Source: Hydractinia symbiolongicarpus (Eukaryota; Cnidaria; Hydrozoa; Anthoathecata; Hydractiniidae). From it: 64,000 nt of DNA. Position 1 is the stretch's first letter. Every line of letters begins with the position of its first letter. Where the stretch lies: positions 21,477,501 to 21,541,500 of the forward strand of contig NC_079878.1 of assembly GCF_029227915.1 (NCBI RefSeq). Direction: 5' to 3'. Below, piece after piece: positions 51,201 to 62,369 of this stretch. The notes under the pieces were generated by a model that did not search any database, was not told where the DNA came from, and worked only from the letters and a program-made list of their open reading frames with translations. The position numbers and the translations under genes are program-made.

Positions 51201-54200
51201 TATACAATGTGGCAAGAGTTAATAAAAAGAAAAAAAAAGTAGCTAATTATACATAAAAATTTAATATATATGTTAATGTTCTTTTAAAACAGAAATTGAT
51301 GCAGTATTTTATTGTAGCTTTAAATGTATGTCTAATTGGACATTTTTCCAAAAAGAACTTGCTTAAATAGGTTAACTTCATTATATTGCATCCATGCTGT
51401 CTGGTATCCATTTTTTAACTATAGAAAATTTATGTTTAATATGTTTTGTAGTAGATTATCAATGAGAACCTTATATTTTATTTTTCCAGAGAAATTTTAA
51501 AACAAAACATCATCCGCATTGCCCAAACATAAAGTCAAAAAATCGCAAAAACACAAAGGTAAGTCTTTTGATACCTGTGACCAAGAGGTTATGTGCATGT
51601 GACATATTGGGAAATATATTGTTGTTTACATCACTGAAATCATATGCTGTACATGTCAAATAATTCAAAGCATCCAGCTAAAATGTTTACATTTTATGAC
51701 AGTGAATGTAAGAAAATTATTGTTCATATTTCTGCAGTAAGCAGATCAGTTACAACAATTTGCAGAGTTTGTGAAAACAGCCCGGACATGGCTGTTGTGT
51801 ACAATTTCTATAAAAACCAACAAAATTTAAAACAAACATGTCATTGGACTTAAAAATGAGTAAGAAATACCTTGGGTTAGTCAATTCAGTAAAAAGGTAA
51901 AAAAATTGCTCTACATTTCATGTGTTTTAACAGTTGTCAAGTAGTTTTTGTAATATACATATATTACAAATTTGTACTAAAAAAATTTTCGAAATGCTTT
52001 TTTTAAATATACTTGTCAACAATTCTTGTGAGAGCGTTTATGATACAGTGTTGGTTGTATATGTGACACTCTTGGAGAAAACGTTTGCAACCTATATTAC
52101 AGGTGATAAACGTTAACATTGTTTGTATACCTTATACTCTACTCACTGTTAATGCTGATATTTCACACCAAACCGTCAAAGCAATACACATCAGCTTGGG
52201 ACCACTCAATATTATTTTTTTGGAAAAAAGTTGTAGAAAGATGTAATTTTTATTTACGGCAAAAAAATGTGGATATCGTTTTAGGAAAACCATCAACTTG
52301 CAAGATACAGAGTTATTTCTCAATTGAGACAACAAGAAAGGTTAGCTGTTATTGTTTGCAAAATAAAAGTTTTATAAAAAGAATTGCATTTTTTTACATG
52401 GCCAATCCTTTATGTTTTTATAAACTTTCATAAAAGATTATAAAGGGGTTTCTTACATAGTGAAAAAGCCTGAAAAATGCTGATCGTTGACTACATTAAG
52501 GAGAAAGCTGGACAAGACAAAGAATTCCCTCCCCATAAAATCTTGGGTAGAAAAAGTTCATGTAGTTTACAAGTATTGTGGTCTGGATTATATTTTTGGG
52601 TAAAATTAAAAAAAGGCCACCACCAGGACTCTTCTTTTTTTAGTTCTCATTTTAAGGTTGTTAACATTTTAAAAAATAATAGAATTTCAGATACAAACTG
52701 AAAAACAAGTTCTCTTTGATTTTTTAAAAAAATCGATAGGAATTTTTTTATTAATTGGTATGTAAACATTGGTATTTAAAGACACCTAAATAAAAAAAAT
52801 CATGTTAATGGTAGGCTTATTCAGGAACGTTTTGCGTGCAGCAAAAAGCACACATTAAGGTGGCACGTTTTTACGTGTTTTGGGTTTGCATGTGCTATCA
52901 ATTTCACACCTTATTCAATGTGGGTGGGGTGTATGCCATAAATAAATTCCTTCTTTACTTTTGCTCTGAGGATTCCATAATGAAATACTAAGTAAACGAT
53001 AAATGTCACTTGGAAGTCTTTCAACCAATTTCTCAAAACCTAGGTCACAATAATAACACAATATGATTTTGACGAAGTTTGAAAATTCATGGTTGTGATA
53101 AAAAAACAGTCCGTTTTCAGGGGAAATTAGCGCAGGGAATAAAGAGCATCCTATGATAGCCAAACCAAGTTCTCATTTTTTACAACCTAATGCTGTTTCA
53201 GGCCAGAATTAGTCCAACAATGAAAACAGTGCTTTTTTGTTGTTTTTTAAAACATGGCGAAAGTGATGATCAAAAGATGACGTCACGTATTGAAGATACT
53301 ATTTCGGTTTGTCTGCTCAGTATTCATATTATTGTTGAAATTAACAGCTTGTTCCTGATTGGTTAATTGTTATGAATTTCGACTCCCCTCAATTATGTAA
53401 ATAGATGCTCAACAATATTTACTTTACCTGATGATGATACAAACATCTCCTGAAACGTCGTCTACTAAACTAATCATGTTCAAGAAATGATTAACATTTA
53501 ACAATAACATGACGTCACGGCTTTTGCCATGTATACAATATAAGGCGCATATCTAACCTAATGTTCTGGCACTTATTTTTCTTAAGCGTATATCCTCATT
53601 GTAAAAAATCGTTTTGTACCAATGTTTGTACTTCTTACCATCTTAGTGAGGTAGAGGAAACAGCACAAACAAAAGAAGATGAAGAAGTGGAACGAATATT
53701 TAAAGTTTATGATGTAATCGCAGATGGAACAAAACCGGAAACATATAATTCCAAATCAGATGAAGATGCCTTGTATTGTAATTCTGTCAAAATGATACGC
53801 GAAAAATTGACAATATCAGGTGAATTTAAATGTTTGGTTTGAGGAGGAGGGGGTGTAAGGAATTAACCATAATTGAAGCTTTGGGGAAATAGCAATTTTT
53901 AATCTGCCTTAGAGAGGGGGGGGAGATGTTTTGCTTGAAAAAATGAAAAATCGATTTAAATCAGTGAGTTTAAAGTTTTCCTTCAGTTTCGGTAATGTGG
54001 CATAAGTTCTGGTTTAGTGCAGTAATTAGATTAGTGAGCCAAAATACTTAGACATGGTCAGGGGAATTTAATCATTGGCTTAACCGGAGCCGTCAATTGC
54101 CAGAGAAATAAATTTGCTTGGTGGAGGTGGGACATAATTCGGTTTTGCCTGGGGGGGGGGGGGCGAGCCAGTTTTAGGAGGAGGTTTTGTTTGGAAAACT

Positions 54201-57141
54201 AAGAAAGTGGAGGAAAAGACGCCCCTTCAATAAGCATCCAGATAGCAGAAGAAATTTATCCAATCGCTTGACAAATGGAAATTTATGAAATCACAGAACT
54301 CTTAAATCACTTTTTTGAAGACTAGTTAGGTGTACTGTTTTCTGTGTATAAAAAATTGTGTGTCGTTTATTATATTGTGCAGTGTATATATATATGCTAC
54401 TTTTAGAGGCACCACTTTCCAAGGATACTGAATATGTGTACGATCTATACTTTGCACCTGGCGTGATAGTCCCAAATGATGACGACATGTAAGTTAAATC
54501 ACGTGGTAACATTTTTTGATGTCTTTTTCACACTAGATGGCTATAGTGGAAACAAAAATCGTGTTTTTAAAGAATGACATGATATTTTTGCTATGTAGGC
54601 TAGATATTGAAGAGTTTGTGGATGAAATTGTTTATGAAAATGAAGTTGAAAACTCAGAAGATATTTATGATGACGAAGATGACGAAAATGGTTAGTTGGA
54701 AATTGATCTTTCTTTATGATATTCATTCTTTTAATTGTGGTATTTGTTTCTCTTATTGTTCTACACGTCCATCAAATCTCTATATTGACAATATCCATAT
54801 TCTCTCCGTTTGTCGACAGAATGGTAGACCAGAGCTGCGGTTTCTTCTTTGGTCTTGCCGTGAAGACATTGAAGAAGCAGTGGTTCAATTTATTTCATTT
54901 TCTTATATTTTCTTGTTTTATTGTATTGTATTTAGTCATGATACAATAATTATGATCAAAATTTTTTAAACATATTAATATGTATTTAAAAACAACAAAC
55001 GTTAAAACCGTGAGATTTGATATCGGTATTTTATTTATCAACCCTCTTACGTTTTGTGATCCGTTCTGTTATTGAAAACAACATAGTTCTAGCTATGACA
55101 GCATGTCTCATGGACAGTCAAACGGAAGCCGCGGCTAGTTTATTAGTTGGTAACGAAATCATTCAGTCTTCCTTTGCTTGTGTGCTGGTTAGAAAAAGTG
55201 GTGGCTTTGCCTTTTGAATTATGGTTTCACGAACAAATTAATTTGTACCGTCTTAGATGCAGACAACTGGCGTAACGATTATCCAGACGAAGATGAATAT
55301 GCATCAAGTGAAGACGATGGAGAACAACGGAGGAGAGGTAAAAAATGATCCTTATAAATGGCGGTTTTTAAATTTTGGACATTTGTCTGTTTAATTTCCC
55401 TTAATATTTAACTTTAAAATTAGTGTTTAGCAACACTTTTTATATAAAAAACTTTCCCCAAATTCGCGTACGAAGTTTAGAAAACATAAAGGGGGATTTT
55501 CACGAAGCGATGTAAACGGCGAATTCAATGGCGAATTCGCTTTTTAATTTTCACAACAAAATAAATTAGGCGCCAAATTCATTGTTTACATTAGTTAACC
55601 GCGTTATGATTAATCAAAAACTAGCAGCGAAACCTTGAGCCGCGAAAAGTAGGAACTGTTTCTACTTTTCTGGGAAGCGAATATTTCGATGCAAAATCAA
55701 AACAAACAAAACTGCGCATGCTCAGATACAATTCGCCGTCGAATTCGCCGTTCAATTCGCTTCGTGAAAATCCACCTTAAGAATCTATATTCATATATAC
55801 ACAGTTCTGCAGTTAAGACTTGTATAACATGTAAATAAATTTACGCAACTTTAAAAACAGCATATTTGAAAACACTATCGGTGTTTCTTCTTCTTTTTTC
55901 TACCATTTAAATAAGTTTTTTTTTAAAACAGAATGGTGTATGTTGCTGTGATAACAAGTTATAGTAAAGTGAAATTTAAAAACAAGTAAAAACGTAGTTC
56001 TTCTACTGTGTTCAAATAACAAACTTGCATTGGATGCAAACATTGGCCTAGCGCAATGCATCTTGGTCGTAAGAAGATCACGTGGATTAGATATATTTAC
56101 TACGGTGAAAATTTATTCTTTTTTAACAGTCAAGCACGTGTCACTAAAGGAATGGTTGCTAGAGTGTGAATCTATTTTAACGTGTTTTGACAAAATTCCC
56201 CGCCTAAGGTCGCGTTTCTTAAATGAATTAAACTTGAGCCCCTTTCAAACTCTACTTAATAGCTACGTGCATTTTTCTCTTTCCAGGTTCTGTTGTGGTG
56301 ACCAAAAATAGGTTTTATGATGTCTGATATGATATTTTTACTATCTTTAGAATTTGGAGATTACTCAAGTGACGAAGAAGATTATGTTTACAATAGATAT
56401 CGAACAGGGTAGGATTTACCTTAAGTTCATTAATTTTCACGAAAATTTTCGCGAGGTCTAAATAAGTACATTTCGCGTATCAGTCATAGTTTTTTTGAAA
56501 ATAAACGAACTTAAGGTTTTCCTTTACGAAAAATTATTTTCACCACTCTAGTATTTTTTCACGTTTTTAATTTATTTTCGGTCTATTTTTTGAGATAAGG
56601 TAGCCTTTCATTGAACTTGTATCATATCACAGAGACTAGCCATTATTTTTACCACCAACAAATAAAGAAAATTTACTGAGAAAAACTATTTTTAAGCCAA
56701 AAAGTAATTTTTAGTAATTTCGCGAAGATATATTTTCGCGGATTGACCTTTCTAGGAATTTTCGCACAGACACATTTTCGCATATATTGACAAAATTTCG
56801 CGAAAACTAATGTTGGCGGAAATTAAATAAATTATGGAGGTATAATATTTTTATAATAGACTGTATGCTTGTATCTTTAAGTCAGAAGACTGTCGAGAAT
56901 AATGGCTTAAATTTTTAAACCAATGCTAATGCTTTGAAAATCTACACAAAGTATGATTTTAGGTGCGCGGATAATTTTACAGCAGCTTGCAGTATTTCTT
57001 CATTTATGTACTTAGCAATAAAGTTATTATTGTTGACTGTTGAACACGTTTAGAAAAGCACGTCTCGAGTTCGACCCGTATGCTGAATATGACGTCGACG
57101 AATACTTTGCAACAATCGACGACGAAGATGACGAAACATAA
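45251..57141 (+). CDS. SLC7A6OS: SLC7A6OS / Iwr1 homologue (RNA polymerase II nuclear import factor), 314 aa, 11 exons
   Basis: Exons: 45251-45371, 49193-49246, 50382-50452, 51490-51558, 52285-52340, 53647-53819, 54407-54488, 54599-54690, 55257-55337, 56351-56408, 57054-57141. All are in phase, 945 nt; the human protein is of similar length (about 309 aa). In yeast Iwr1 binds assembled Pol II and directs its import; the metazoan role is inferred from homology. Diagnostic parts are the N-terminal VLRVKRKRDEDPFNAL, the RYRVIS segment, a CNSVKMIREKLTIS block (human CNSVELIRERLTVS), EYVYDLYF, the acidic DIYDDEDDENG followed by NWRNDYPDEDE, and an Asp/Glu-rich C-terminus. There is no membrane segment, despite the human gene name, which refers only to its opposite-strand position. 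Introns contain mobile DNA, notably a mariner-like element in intron 1. Confidence 0.9.
45480..46010 (+). other. Candidate alternative terminal exons in SLC7A6OS intron 1
   Basis: Exon a, 45480-45549 (acceptor TATAG, donor GTAAGA), and exon b, 45923-46010 (acceptor TTTCAG, stop TAA), are phase-compatible with SLC7A6OS exon 1. Joined, they would give a 92-residue isoform whose new part starts NRLGAYPDCLVTFYRRED and ends in DLCRQFFPK. The C-terminal segment has a Cys/Lys/Glu-rich, protein-like composition. No family was recognised. A separate nested gene is also possible. Confidence 0.35.
46497..47644 (+). mobile_element. Mariner/Tc1-like MITE, copy 2, with 53-bp minisatellite core
   Basis: A perfect inverted repeat of about 39 bp starts TACAGTACAGTCCAGATGTA at 46497 and ends with its complement at 47644. 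The CAGT ends flanked by TA fit the TA target of Tc1/mariner insertion. Each end contains the palindrome GCGTACGCGTACGC. The core (46690-47240) is a ~53-bp tandem array. There is no transposase. It lies in SLC7A6OS intron 1, inverted relative to the related element at 6133-7913. Confidence 0.8.
46690..47240 (+). repeat. 53-bp minisatellite inside MITE copy 2
   Basis: About ten units of GCGATCTAAAAAAACATTTC, TATCGCCGTTTTTCG and TTTTAAACTTTTAAAAT. They are the reverse complement of the units in the array at 6455-7160. Confidence 0.85.
47873..48400 (+). repeat. 264-bp tandem duplication
   Basis: 47873-48136 and 48137-48400 are near-identical head-to-tail copies. Both begin GCTTGCATCAGCACATTTTC and end before CACATAT. 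Few differences are visible (for example CCAGAGCG against CCAGGGCG), so the duplication is recent. Intronic. Confidence 0.85.
50787..50812 (+). repeat. (ATG)n microsatellite
   Basis: An ATGATGATGATGATGATGATT tract in SLC7A6OS intron 3. Confidence 0.7.
53425..53465 (+). other. Hammerhead-like motif CTGATGA...GAAAC
   Basis: CCTGATGATGATACAAACAT, then CTCCTGAAACGTCGTC, carries both hammerhead core boxes (CTGATGA and GAAA followed by CGTC). Stem II is short and imperfect, and I cannot pair the upstream flank with the downstream flank for stem I. Probably a degenerate relic of a retroelement-borne motif. Confidence 0.2.
54148..54165 (+). repeat. G-run in SLC7A6OS intron 6
   Basis: A run of about 14 G (CTGGGGGGGGGGGGGGCGAGCC), with further GGGG tracts nearby (53848, 53918). 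Low-complexity, possibly G-quadruplex forming. Confidence 0.5.
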
Positions 57142-59826
57142 CTGTGACGTTGTTTTGCTGAGGTTGTTTGTTCGAAAGATAACTCGAATCCGAAATGTTG
57201 AGAGAAAACCTTTTGTTAAGAAGAACTATTCATTACAAAGAACGAAGGAAATCAATTTGGTATAAAAGCTGTTGTATACCCTTGCTTTTAAATGTTTTAA
57301 ACTGTTTAAAGTTACATAAGCAAAAAAAAAAAAACTGGTTCGTATGTTAAAATTTTCTTTTTTTGTACAACACGAATAGAAATGTGTACCTTCGAAAATT
57401 ATTTATAATTTTAAAATATCTAACCTGTTGCTTAGTAACTGTGTGTTTTTATGGGTAACTTACTACGGTGGTTTAAGTACTACCGTAATAATGAAATACA
57501 CATTTTTTGTAAACAATTGATTTTTTGCGCCCCAAACATTGTTGAGTTTAAGATTATGCAGTGTGAATTATTTATTTCCAAAGTATTTTAAAATCAGTAA
57601 AAATTGTTTAAGATCAAAACATTAAACAGATCCTGCGTTATTCTTTATTCTACTTTTTCTGTTTAATGTCAATTCTCTTACTGTAATTAAAATTGCTAGG
57701 ATTTTGTCTCTAAAAAGCTATACTTAGGAATTAAATTCGCATCATGGAAATTGTTTATTTTCCAAGAAAATTATTTAAATTTCGACCATTTATTCGCCCC
57801 ATGCGAATAGTTTATCAATTGTTTAAAATTTAAGCAATTTTTATTTGACACGATTGTTTAAATTTGGTATTGTTTATAAATAAAAATTGTTATCATTGTT
57901 CCGACCCCGCGCATGTCACCGTGTCCCGGACGACCCCAACCCACCCGTTAGTGACATTTGTGAACAAAAACTAAATTTAAACTTTCACGATGCAAATTCG
58001 TTGGTTAAGGATAAGAAACGAAAAAATTTTTCTCCAAAAAATAATTTCAGCACTAGTTCTAAAATAAATACTTGCAAAGAAATCTTGTATTTAAGAGTAT
58101 GTTTCTTAAACTGAATGTTTAACATCTATACTTAAACGTTTTTCGTCGCCACTGTGTGCTTATTCAAATTCATTTCGCAACCCGCTATGTTGCAGTAGTA
58201 TTCTGGGCGTAAGTCTCATTCAAGCGATAATCCTTTACGTTAAGTTTCTCAGCCACATGACTTCTTTTACTTTGTTTATTTCCACTTTCCATTTTCAAAT
58301 TGACTTTTATAAAGATATTCAAAAGAGCAGGATGTAACCGTACTATTAAAGATTTTGCAGTAAGAGTCTTAAATAATATCAGGCTGGAATTTTTTGGTTT
58401 TAAAACAACAGAGAGAAACAAAAATAATGACCACTGTGGTAAGAATTTTACTATTTTTATAACTGGAAGAAGCAATTTTTAATTTTTTTTGGAAAGGGGG
58501 GGGAGACTTAGGGAGGTGTCTCCGCGAGGGCCTCATTGAAAAAGCATTAAAATTGAATATAGTCGAATAATTTTTAATTAACATAACATACATATTAAAG
58601 GACCTCCTTTTTTATTTTAAAATTATCTAAAAAACTTTAAACTATCCAGTCTGTTGTTTATAAGTTGTGTAGAAAATCTACTCTGGTGTTATATAAAACT
58701 ATTTGTATACAAATCATATTCCCTTACCACTTTAATAAAAGTTAAAATTGATGATAATGAGGTGAAAAAGCTGCATGGAATTTGTGAGGAAAAATTATGA
58801 CACATTTTTTTTATCGGTGTTTCAACGGGTAAAGAAATTTCTAAAACATTTTTTTTGGAGTAACAAAGAATCAAAATTCAAACGACGGTTCCTTTCTATT
58901 GTTCTTTTGCCTATGTGGAATTATCCACGAGCTTATAGACTAGGTTTAAAAAAATCTCTAAGTTAGCTGGTCTCAACTTTATTTCTAATTTTAGTTTAAG
59001 TTGAATTTTAAGCGCGTTGCGCGCATGGAAGACTCAGCTGAGTTTATACAACCTTGATTCCAGGTCTCTTTTTGCATATCAGACAGCGAGCAATAAACGC
59101 AACGCTGATGAGAGATAAAAAGCCCAGGAAACGAGGCTGGAGTTTATAGTTTTTGTTTTTAACGCTCATTTGTAATGTTGATTAAATAAAAAATAAAAGG
59201 AGATAAAAAATGTAGCTATGAGAGTCTTGACTTTACTCTATTATCGCGCTTTCGAGAAAGCACACCAAATGTCGTAAACCAAGATTTACCAATAAATAAT
59301 CCGGTATCGCTAACCGATAACCCGAATATTCCACATTACACTATATCATTTTTACCCGATAGTGTGTGTTACTATCACAACACAGATGTAACTAAAAGCA
59401 TGTTAAGTGGATAATAAAATTTGTTACGTCATGTTACTTATCGAGACAAATAAATAAATCGAGGTAACAATAATATTTATGTACCTTGTTCATTTTCACG
59501 CGTTCGGATTAGATCAGTTAGCACCGGCTTAAAAAGAATGATGGGTGTAAGATATTACCACGCTGTATTCTAACTGGTAGAAACAAGTCACGTGTTGTTA
59601 CCACGTGTGTCTTAATTTGCTTTTTACAAGAAAAGATATTGAAAGAAACAAAAGAAAACATAATACACCTGTTTAAATAAGCAGAAAATGTAAATATCAA
59701 GAAAAGCTACTGCGCGTATTTCCATTCTTTTAAACTTTTATTCTTCAATTGTATTTTAAATAAAAGGGTGGCAAGAAATAAAGAGAAAAAGAGTTGATTA
59801 AAGATTAAAGAGTCTTGATTGATGCC
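57142..59826. other. Intergenic region between SLC7A6OS and the ENPP-like gene
   Basis: AATAAA at 57879-57884 is a possible SLC7A6OS poly(A) signal. A short GC-rich patch (57901-57950, CCGACCCCGCGCATG) stands out from its AT-rich surroundings. Small ORFs here show no family signal or splice support. Confidence 0.35.
59754..59767 (+). promoter_or_regulatory. TATA-like box before the ENPP-like gene
   Basis: TTTTAAATAAAAGG lies about 60-70 nt before the ATG at 59827, a plausible core-promoter spacing for a short 5' UTR. Confidence 0.35.
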
Positions 59827-61377
59827 ATGATGCTCCCAATTTACATCACTGCTTTGTGTGTTCTACATTTTTCTTCTTGTTTTCCATTACAAGATGATTA
59901 TAACAAGGAGCACACTGTTATTGTGTTTGGATTCAGTGGACTTAGATGGGATTTTTTAAAGAACACAGAGTTACGTGCGTTTAAACATCTTTTGAATCAT
60001 GGCGCGATTGCGAGACGGAAAATCGATGCTTTTCAAACTGAAAGTTTGCCATCTTTTACCACTTTGGTTACTGGGCTCCATCCGGAGTCTCATGGAATGA
60101 TGGCAAATAAGATGAAAGACAGAAAAAGCGGCGAGTTGTTTGATGTAGAAAACACAGATTTAAAATGGTGGAAAAATGTTGAACCAGTTTGGGTAACAAA
60201 CTCCAAGAATGGGAGTTATAGCGCGTTGTGTTATTGGCCAGGTTTTGATGCAAATCACAAGGGAAATAAAACTAAATACTATTGTTCAAAAGAACATACT
60301 GTGGACCCATTCAAAGAGTTAATATATAAAGAAAAAATACATCGTAACGTCATGAGTTTTGAAGAGAGGTTAGAAAAAGTCAAAACATGGCTACAACTCA
60401 AGAATAAGAGACCAACATTTATCGGCGTTTATTTCGAGGAGCCCTTAAAGTCCATGATGGAATTCGGTTTAGGCTCTAATGAAACAAAAATCGCTTTCCA
60501 AAGCATTAACAACGTCACTCAAGCAATGATTGACTTTTTAAAGAAGCACAAAAAGTTTGAAAGTTACAATTTTATTGTGACTGGCGAATCTGGTGTAACC
60601 GAATTGAAAAAACACCAGGAGATTTACCTTCAGGATTATTTGGATGATAATGACGTAAGCAAGTACACCATAGTTGACGACGGACCTATTATGAGCATTT
60701 TCCCAAAAAGAGATCAAGATCGTGAATATCTCCTTAACAAATGGACCGGCGCTCACAAGCATTTCACTGTATATAATGGAGATAAACTACCAAAATCGTT
60801 TCATTACACCAATGAAAATCTAACGGCACCGATTATTATTGTTGCTGATGAAACATGGCGGCTATACGACAGTCGTGTTGTTGATAGCAAAAAAGCTTTA
60901 ATGGGTTTCGACGGTAAATTTCCATCTGCACATTCATTGTTTTTAGCGCACGGCCCGGCTTTCAAAAATATCGATGTTGATGCTATTGGTAACGTAGACG
61001 TGTATGCGATGCTTTGTGAAGCATTAAAAATAAAGCCCCATCCACACTCTGGAAATAAGACGAATATAGATAAATTTATGAAAAGGAAGGAAAAATGGTA
61101 CGTTACGATTGTAAAGAAGGTGACCAACTCAACAACAGGATTAACCGTTGCAATCATCGTAGCGGTGATATTATTATTCATAGCGCTGTACTTGATCATT
61201 GCAGCTATTTACAAGACGATCGGATGGTGTTCTTGTGCTAAATACCCTCTAAAAGTGAAAATCAAGTCACCTGGAAAAAGCAAGAAAGGAAATGGCGGAC
61301 AGCATTTGCTATCGGACGATGAAGTTTCGTCCGATGCCTGTGAAAGTGATGAAGACTTTGGTTTAGGAAAAAAGTAA
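59827..61377 (+). CDS. Intronless ENPP-like type I membrane protein lacking metal ligands (predicted pseudoenzyme), 516 aa
   Basis: ENPPs are alkaline-phosphatase-fold ectoenzymes that use two Zn2+ ions to cleave phosphodiesters. The first ATG in frame is 59827 (a second Met follows), opening a signal peptide (MMLPIYITALCVLHFSSC). The fold is clear: FGFSGLRWDFL, LVTGLHPESHGM, CYWPG, FEERL, FEEP, LAHGPAF. One transmembrane helix (about 439-462) precedes a basic then acidic cytoplasmic tail. At the canonical sites, by alignment to ENPP1 motifs from memory: FxxDG Asp is S37, the nucleophile Thr of KTFPN is S73, EEPD Asp is L207 and its partner His is M211, DHGM is E254-S255, and the last His is M359. 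Hydrolysis is therefore unlikely. Seven or so N-x-S/T sequons fit an extracellular domain. The single exon contrasts with the intron-rich neighbours and suggests a retrocopy origin (inference). A possible poly(A) signal lies at 61992-61997. Confidence 0.88.
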   Translation: MMLPIYITALCVLHFSSCFPLQDDYNKEHTVIVFGFSGLRWDFLKNTELRAFKHLLNHGAIARRKIDAFQTESLPSFTTLVTGLHPESHGMMANKMKDRKSGELFDVENTDLKWWKNVEPVWVTNSKNGSYSALCYWPGFDANHKGNKTKYYCSKEHTVDPFKELIYKEKIHRNVMSFEERLEKVKTWLQLKNKRPTFIGVYFEEPLKSMMEFGLGSNETKIAFQSINNVTQAMIDFLKKHKKFESYNFIVTGESGVTELKKHQEIYLQDYLDDNDVSKYTIVDDGPIMSIFPKRDQDREYLLNKWTGAHKHFTVYNGDKLPKSFHYTNENLTAPIIIVADETWRLYDSRVVDSKKALMGFDGKFPSAHSLFLAHGPAFKNIDVDAIGNVDVYAMLCEALKIKPHPHSGNKTNIDKFMKRKEKWYVTIVKKVTNSTTGLTVAIIVAVILLFIALYLIIAAIYKTIGWCSCAKYPLKVKIKSPGKSKKGNGGQHLLSDDEVSSDACESDEDFGLGKK

Positions 61378-61991
61378 CTGAACTGGTTACTTTACAGAAC
61401 AATACAAAGACGATAAATTTTGTTAATTTATTAGCAACGCATTTTTTGGCGCGAAGAGACGTAGATTAATTACATGCAAATGCATGCAACGATTTAAAAG
61501 TGAGATGTATGGATAAAGTGATGAATGGTTTTCGTTTTTGAAACTGAACAATTGTTATGACTCAATCAAATTATGTAATTACATCTTTTGTGTAGCGTAA
61601 TTAGAATTAATAATAATTTCACTTTCTTTGATTGGAAAGCAACATACAAAGTCCGTATTTTTAAAGGAAACAGTGTGTTTATGTGTCAATCCTTGGTACG
61701 TTTTCTTCTCACTTGCCTCTCTAAAAATTTTCGTGAGGATAAAGGAATATCAAAATTTAAATGTCAAAATCATTGAACATAAACATCTTGAGAATAAAAA
61801 AAGCTTTCTCAAAAATTTAAAAAAATTGTTGAACAACTTTTAAGTCTAACATATTTTAGTATCTTTAGTATCGCAAATTTATGTATATGTTTGACCCGTG
61901 TGTATGCTTGACCTGTAATTCTGAAAAAGTTTTCCGAAAGAGCTCTACACACAATCTCGTTCCCAGAGCTTTCAGCACAGAAGAAATAGCA

Positions 61992-61997
61992 ATAAAG
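61992..61997 (+). terminator. Candidate poly(A) signal of the ENPP-like gene
   Basis: AATAAA about 615 nt past the stop codon; no closer canonical hexamer was noticed. Confidence 0.3.
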
Positions 61998-62302
61998 TGT
62001 GTATTAGCTTAAAGGCTTCCTCCATAGTATTAATAGTCGAAGTAGTAGGCTATCTTAATGGAATCAATTTTCTCCTAAGAAATAATTTTGGCGAGTTATC
62101 GTCAATTCTATCGAAAATTATTTTCCGCGAAAGTTATTAGAAAACTCGCGAAATTTTTCTTTTTTTGAAGTACATATTTGTATAACAAATATTTTTTTAA
62201 TTTACCCTAAGCTATATATAATATGCAAATTCCAACTTTAGCAGTCTTTATTTTATGTTTCCTGCATAAACAGTGTGGTAAAATGGTATGAATGAAAAAA
62301 CA

Positions 62303-62335
62303 TTCCCCCCCCCCCCCTCCCTCTCTCTCTCTTTT
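62303..62335 (+). repeat. Polypyrimidine C-run and (CT)n tract
   Basis: About 13 C residues, then CTCTCTCTCTCTC. Low complexity. Confidence 0.7.
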
Positions 62336-62369
62336 CTTCATTCCGAACAAACCAAGCAAAAATTCTACT

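Noticed and set aside
52915-53163. Minus-strand 82-codon ORF with CDLGFEKLVERLPSDIY
   Set aside because: Somewhat protein-like, but it lies antisense in an SLC7A6OS intron, with no family or splice partner I could identify.
55017-55217. 66-codon ORF between SLC7A6OS exons 8 and 9
   Set aside because: The true exons on each side join in phase without it, and human SLC7A6OS has no equivalent insert.
59815-59826. Start four codons before the Met at 59827
   Set aside because: That codon is TTG; the first ATG in frame is at 59827 and gives a good signal peptide.
60538-61199. Minus-strand ORFs of 74 and 131 codons
   Set aside because: Antisense shadows of the ENPP-like coding sequence.
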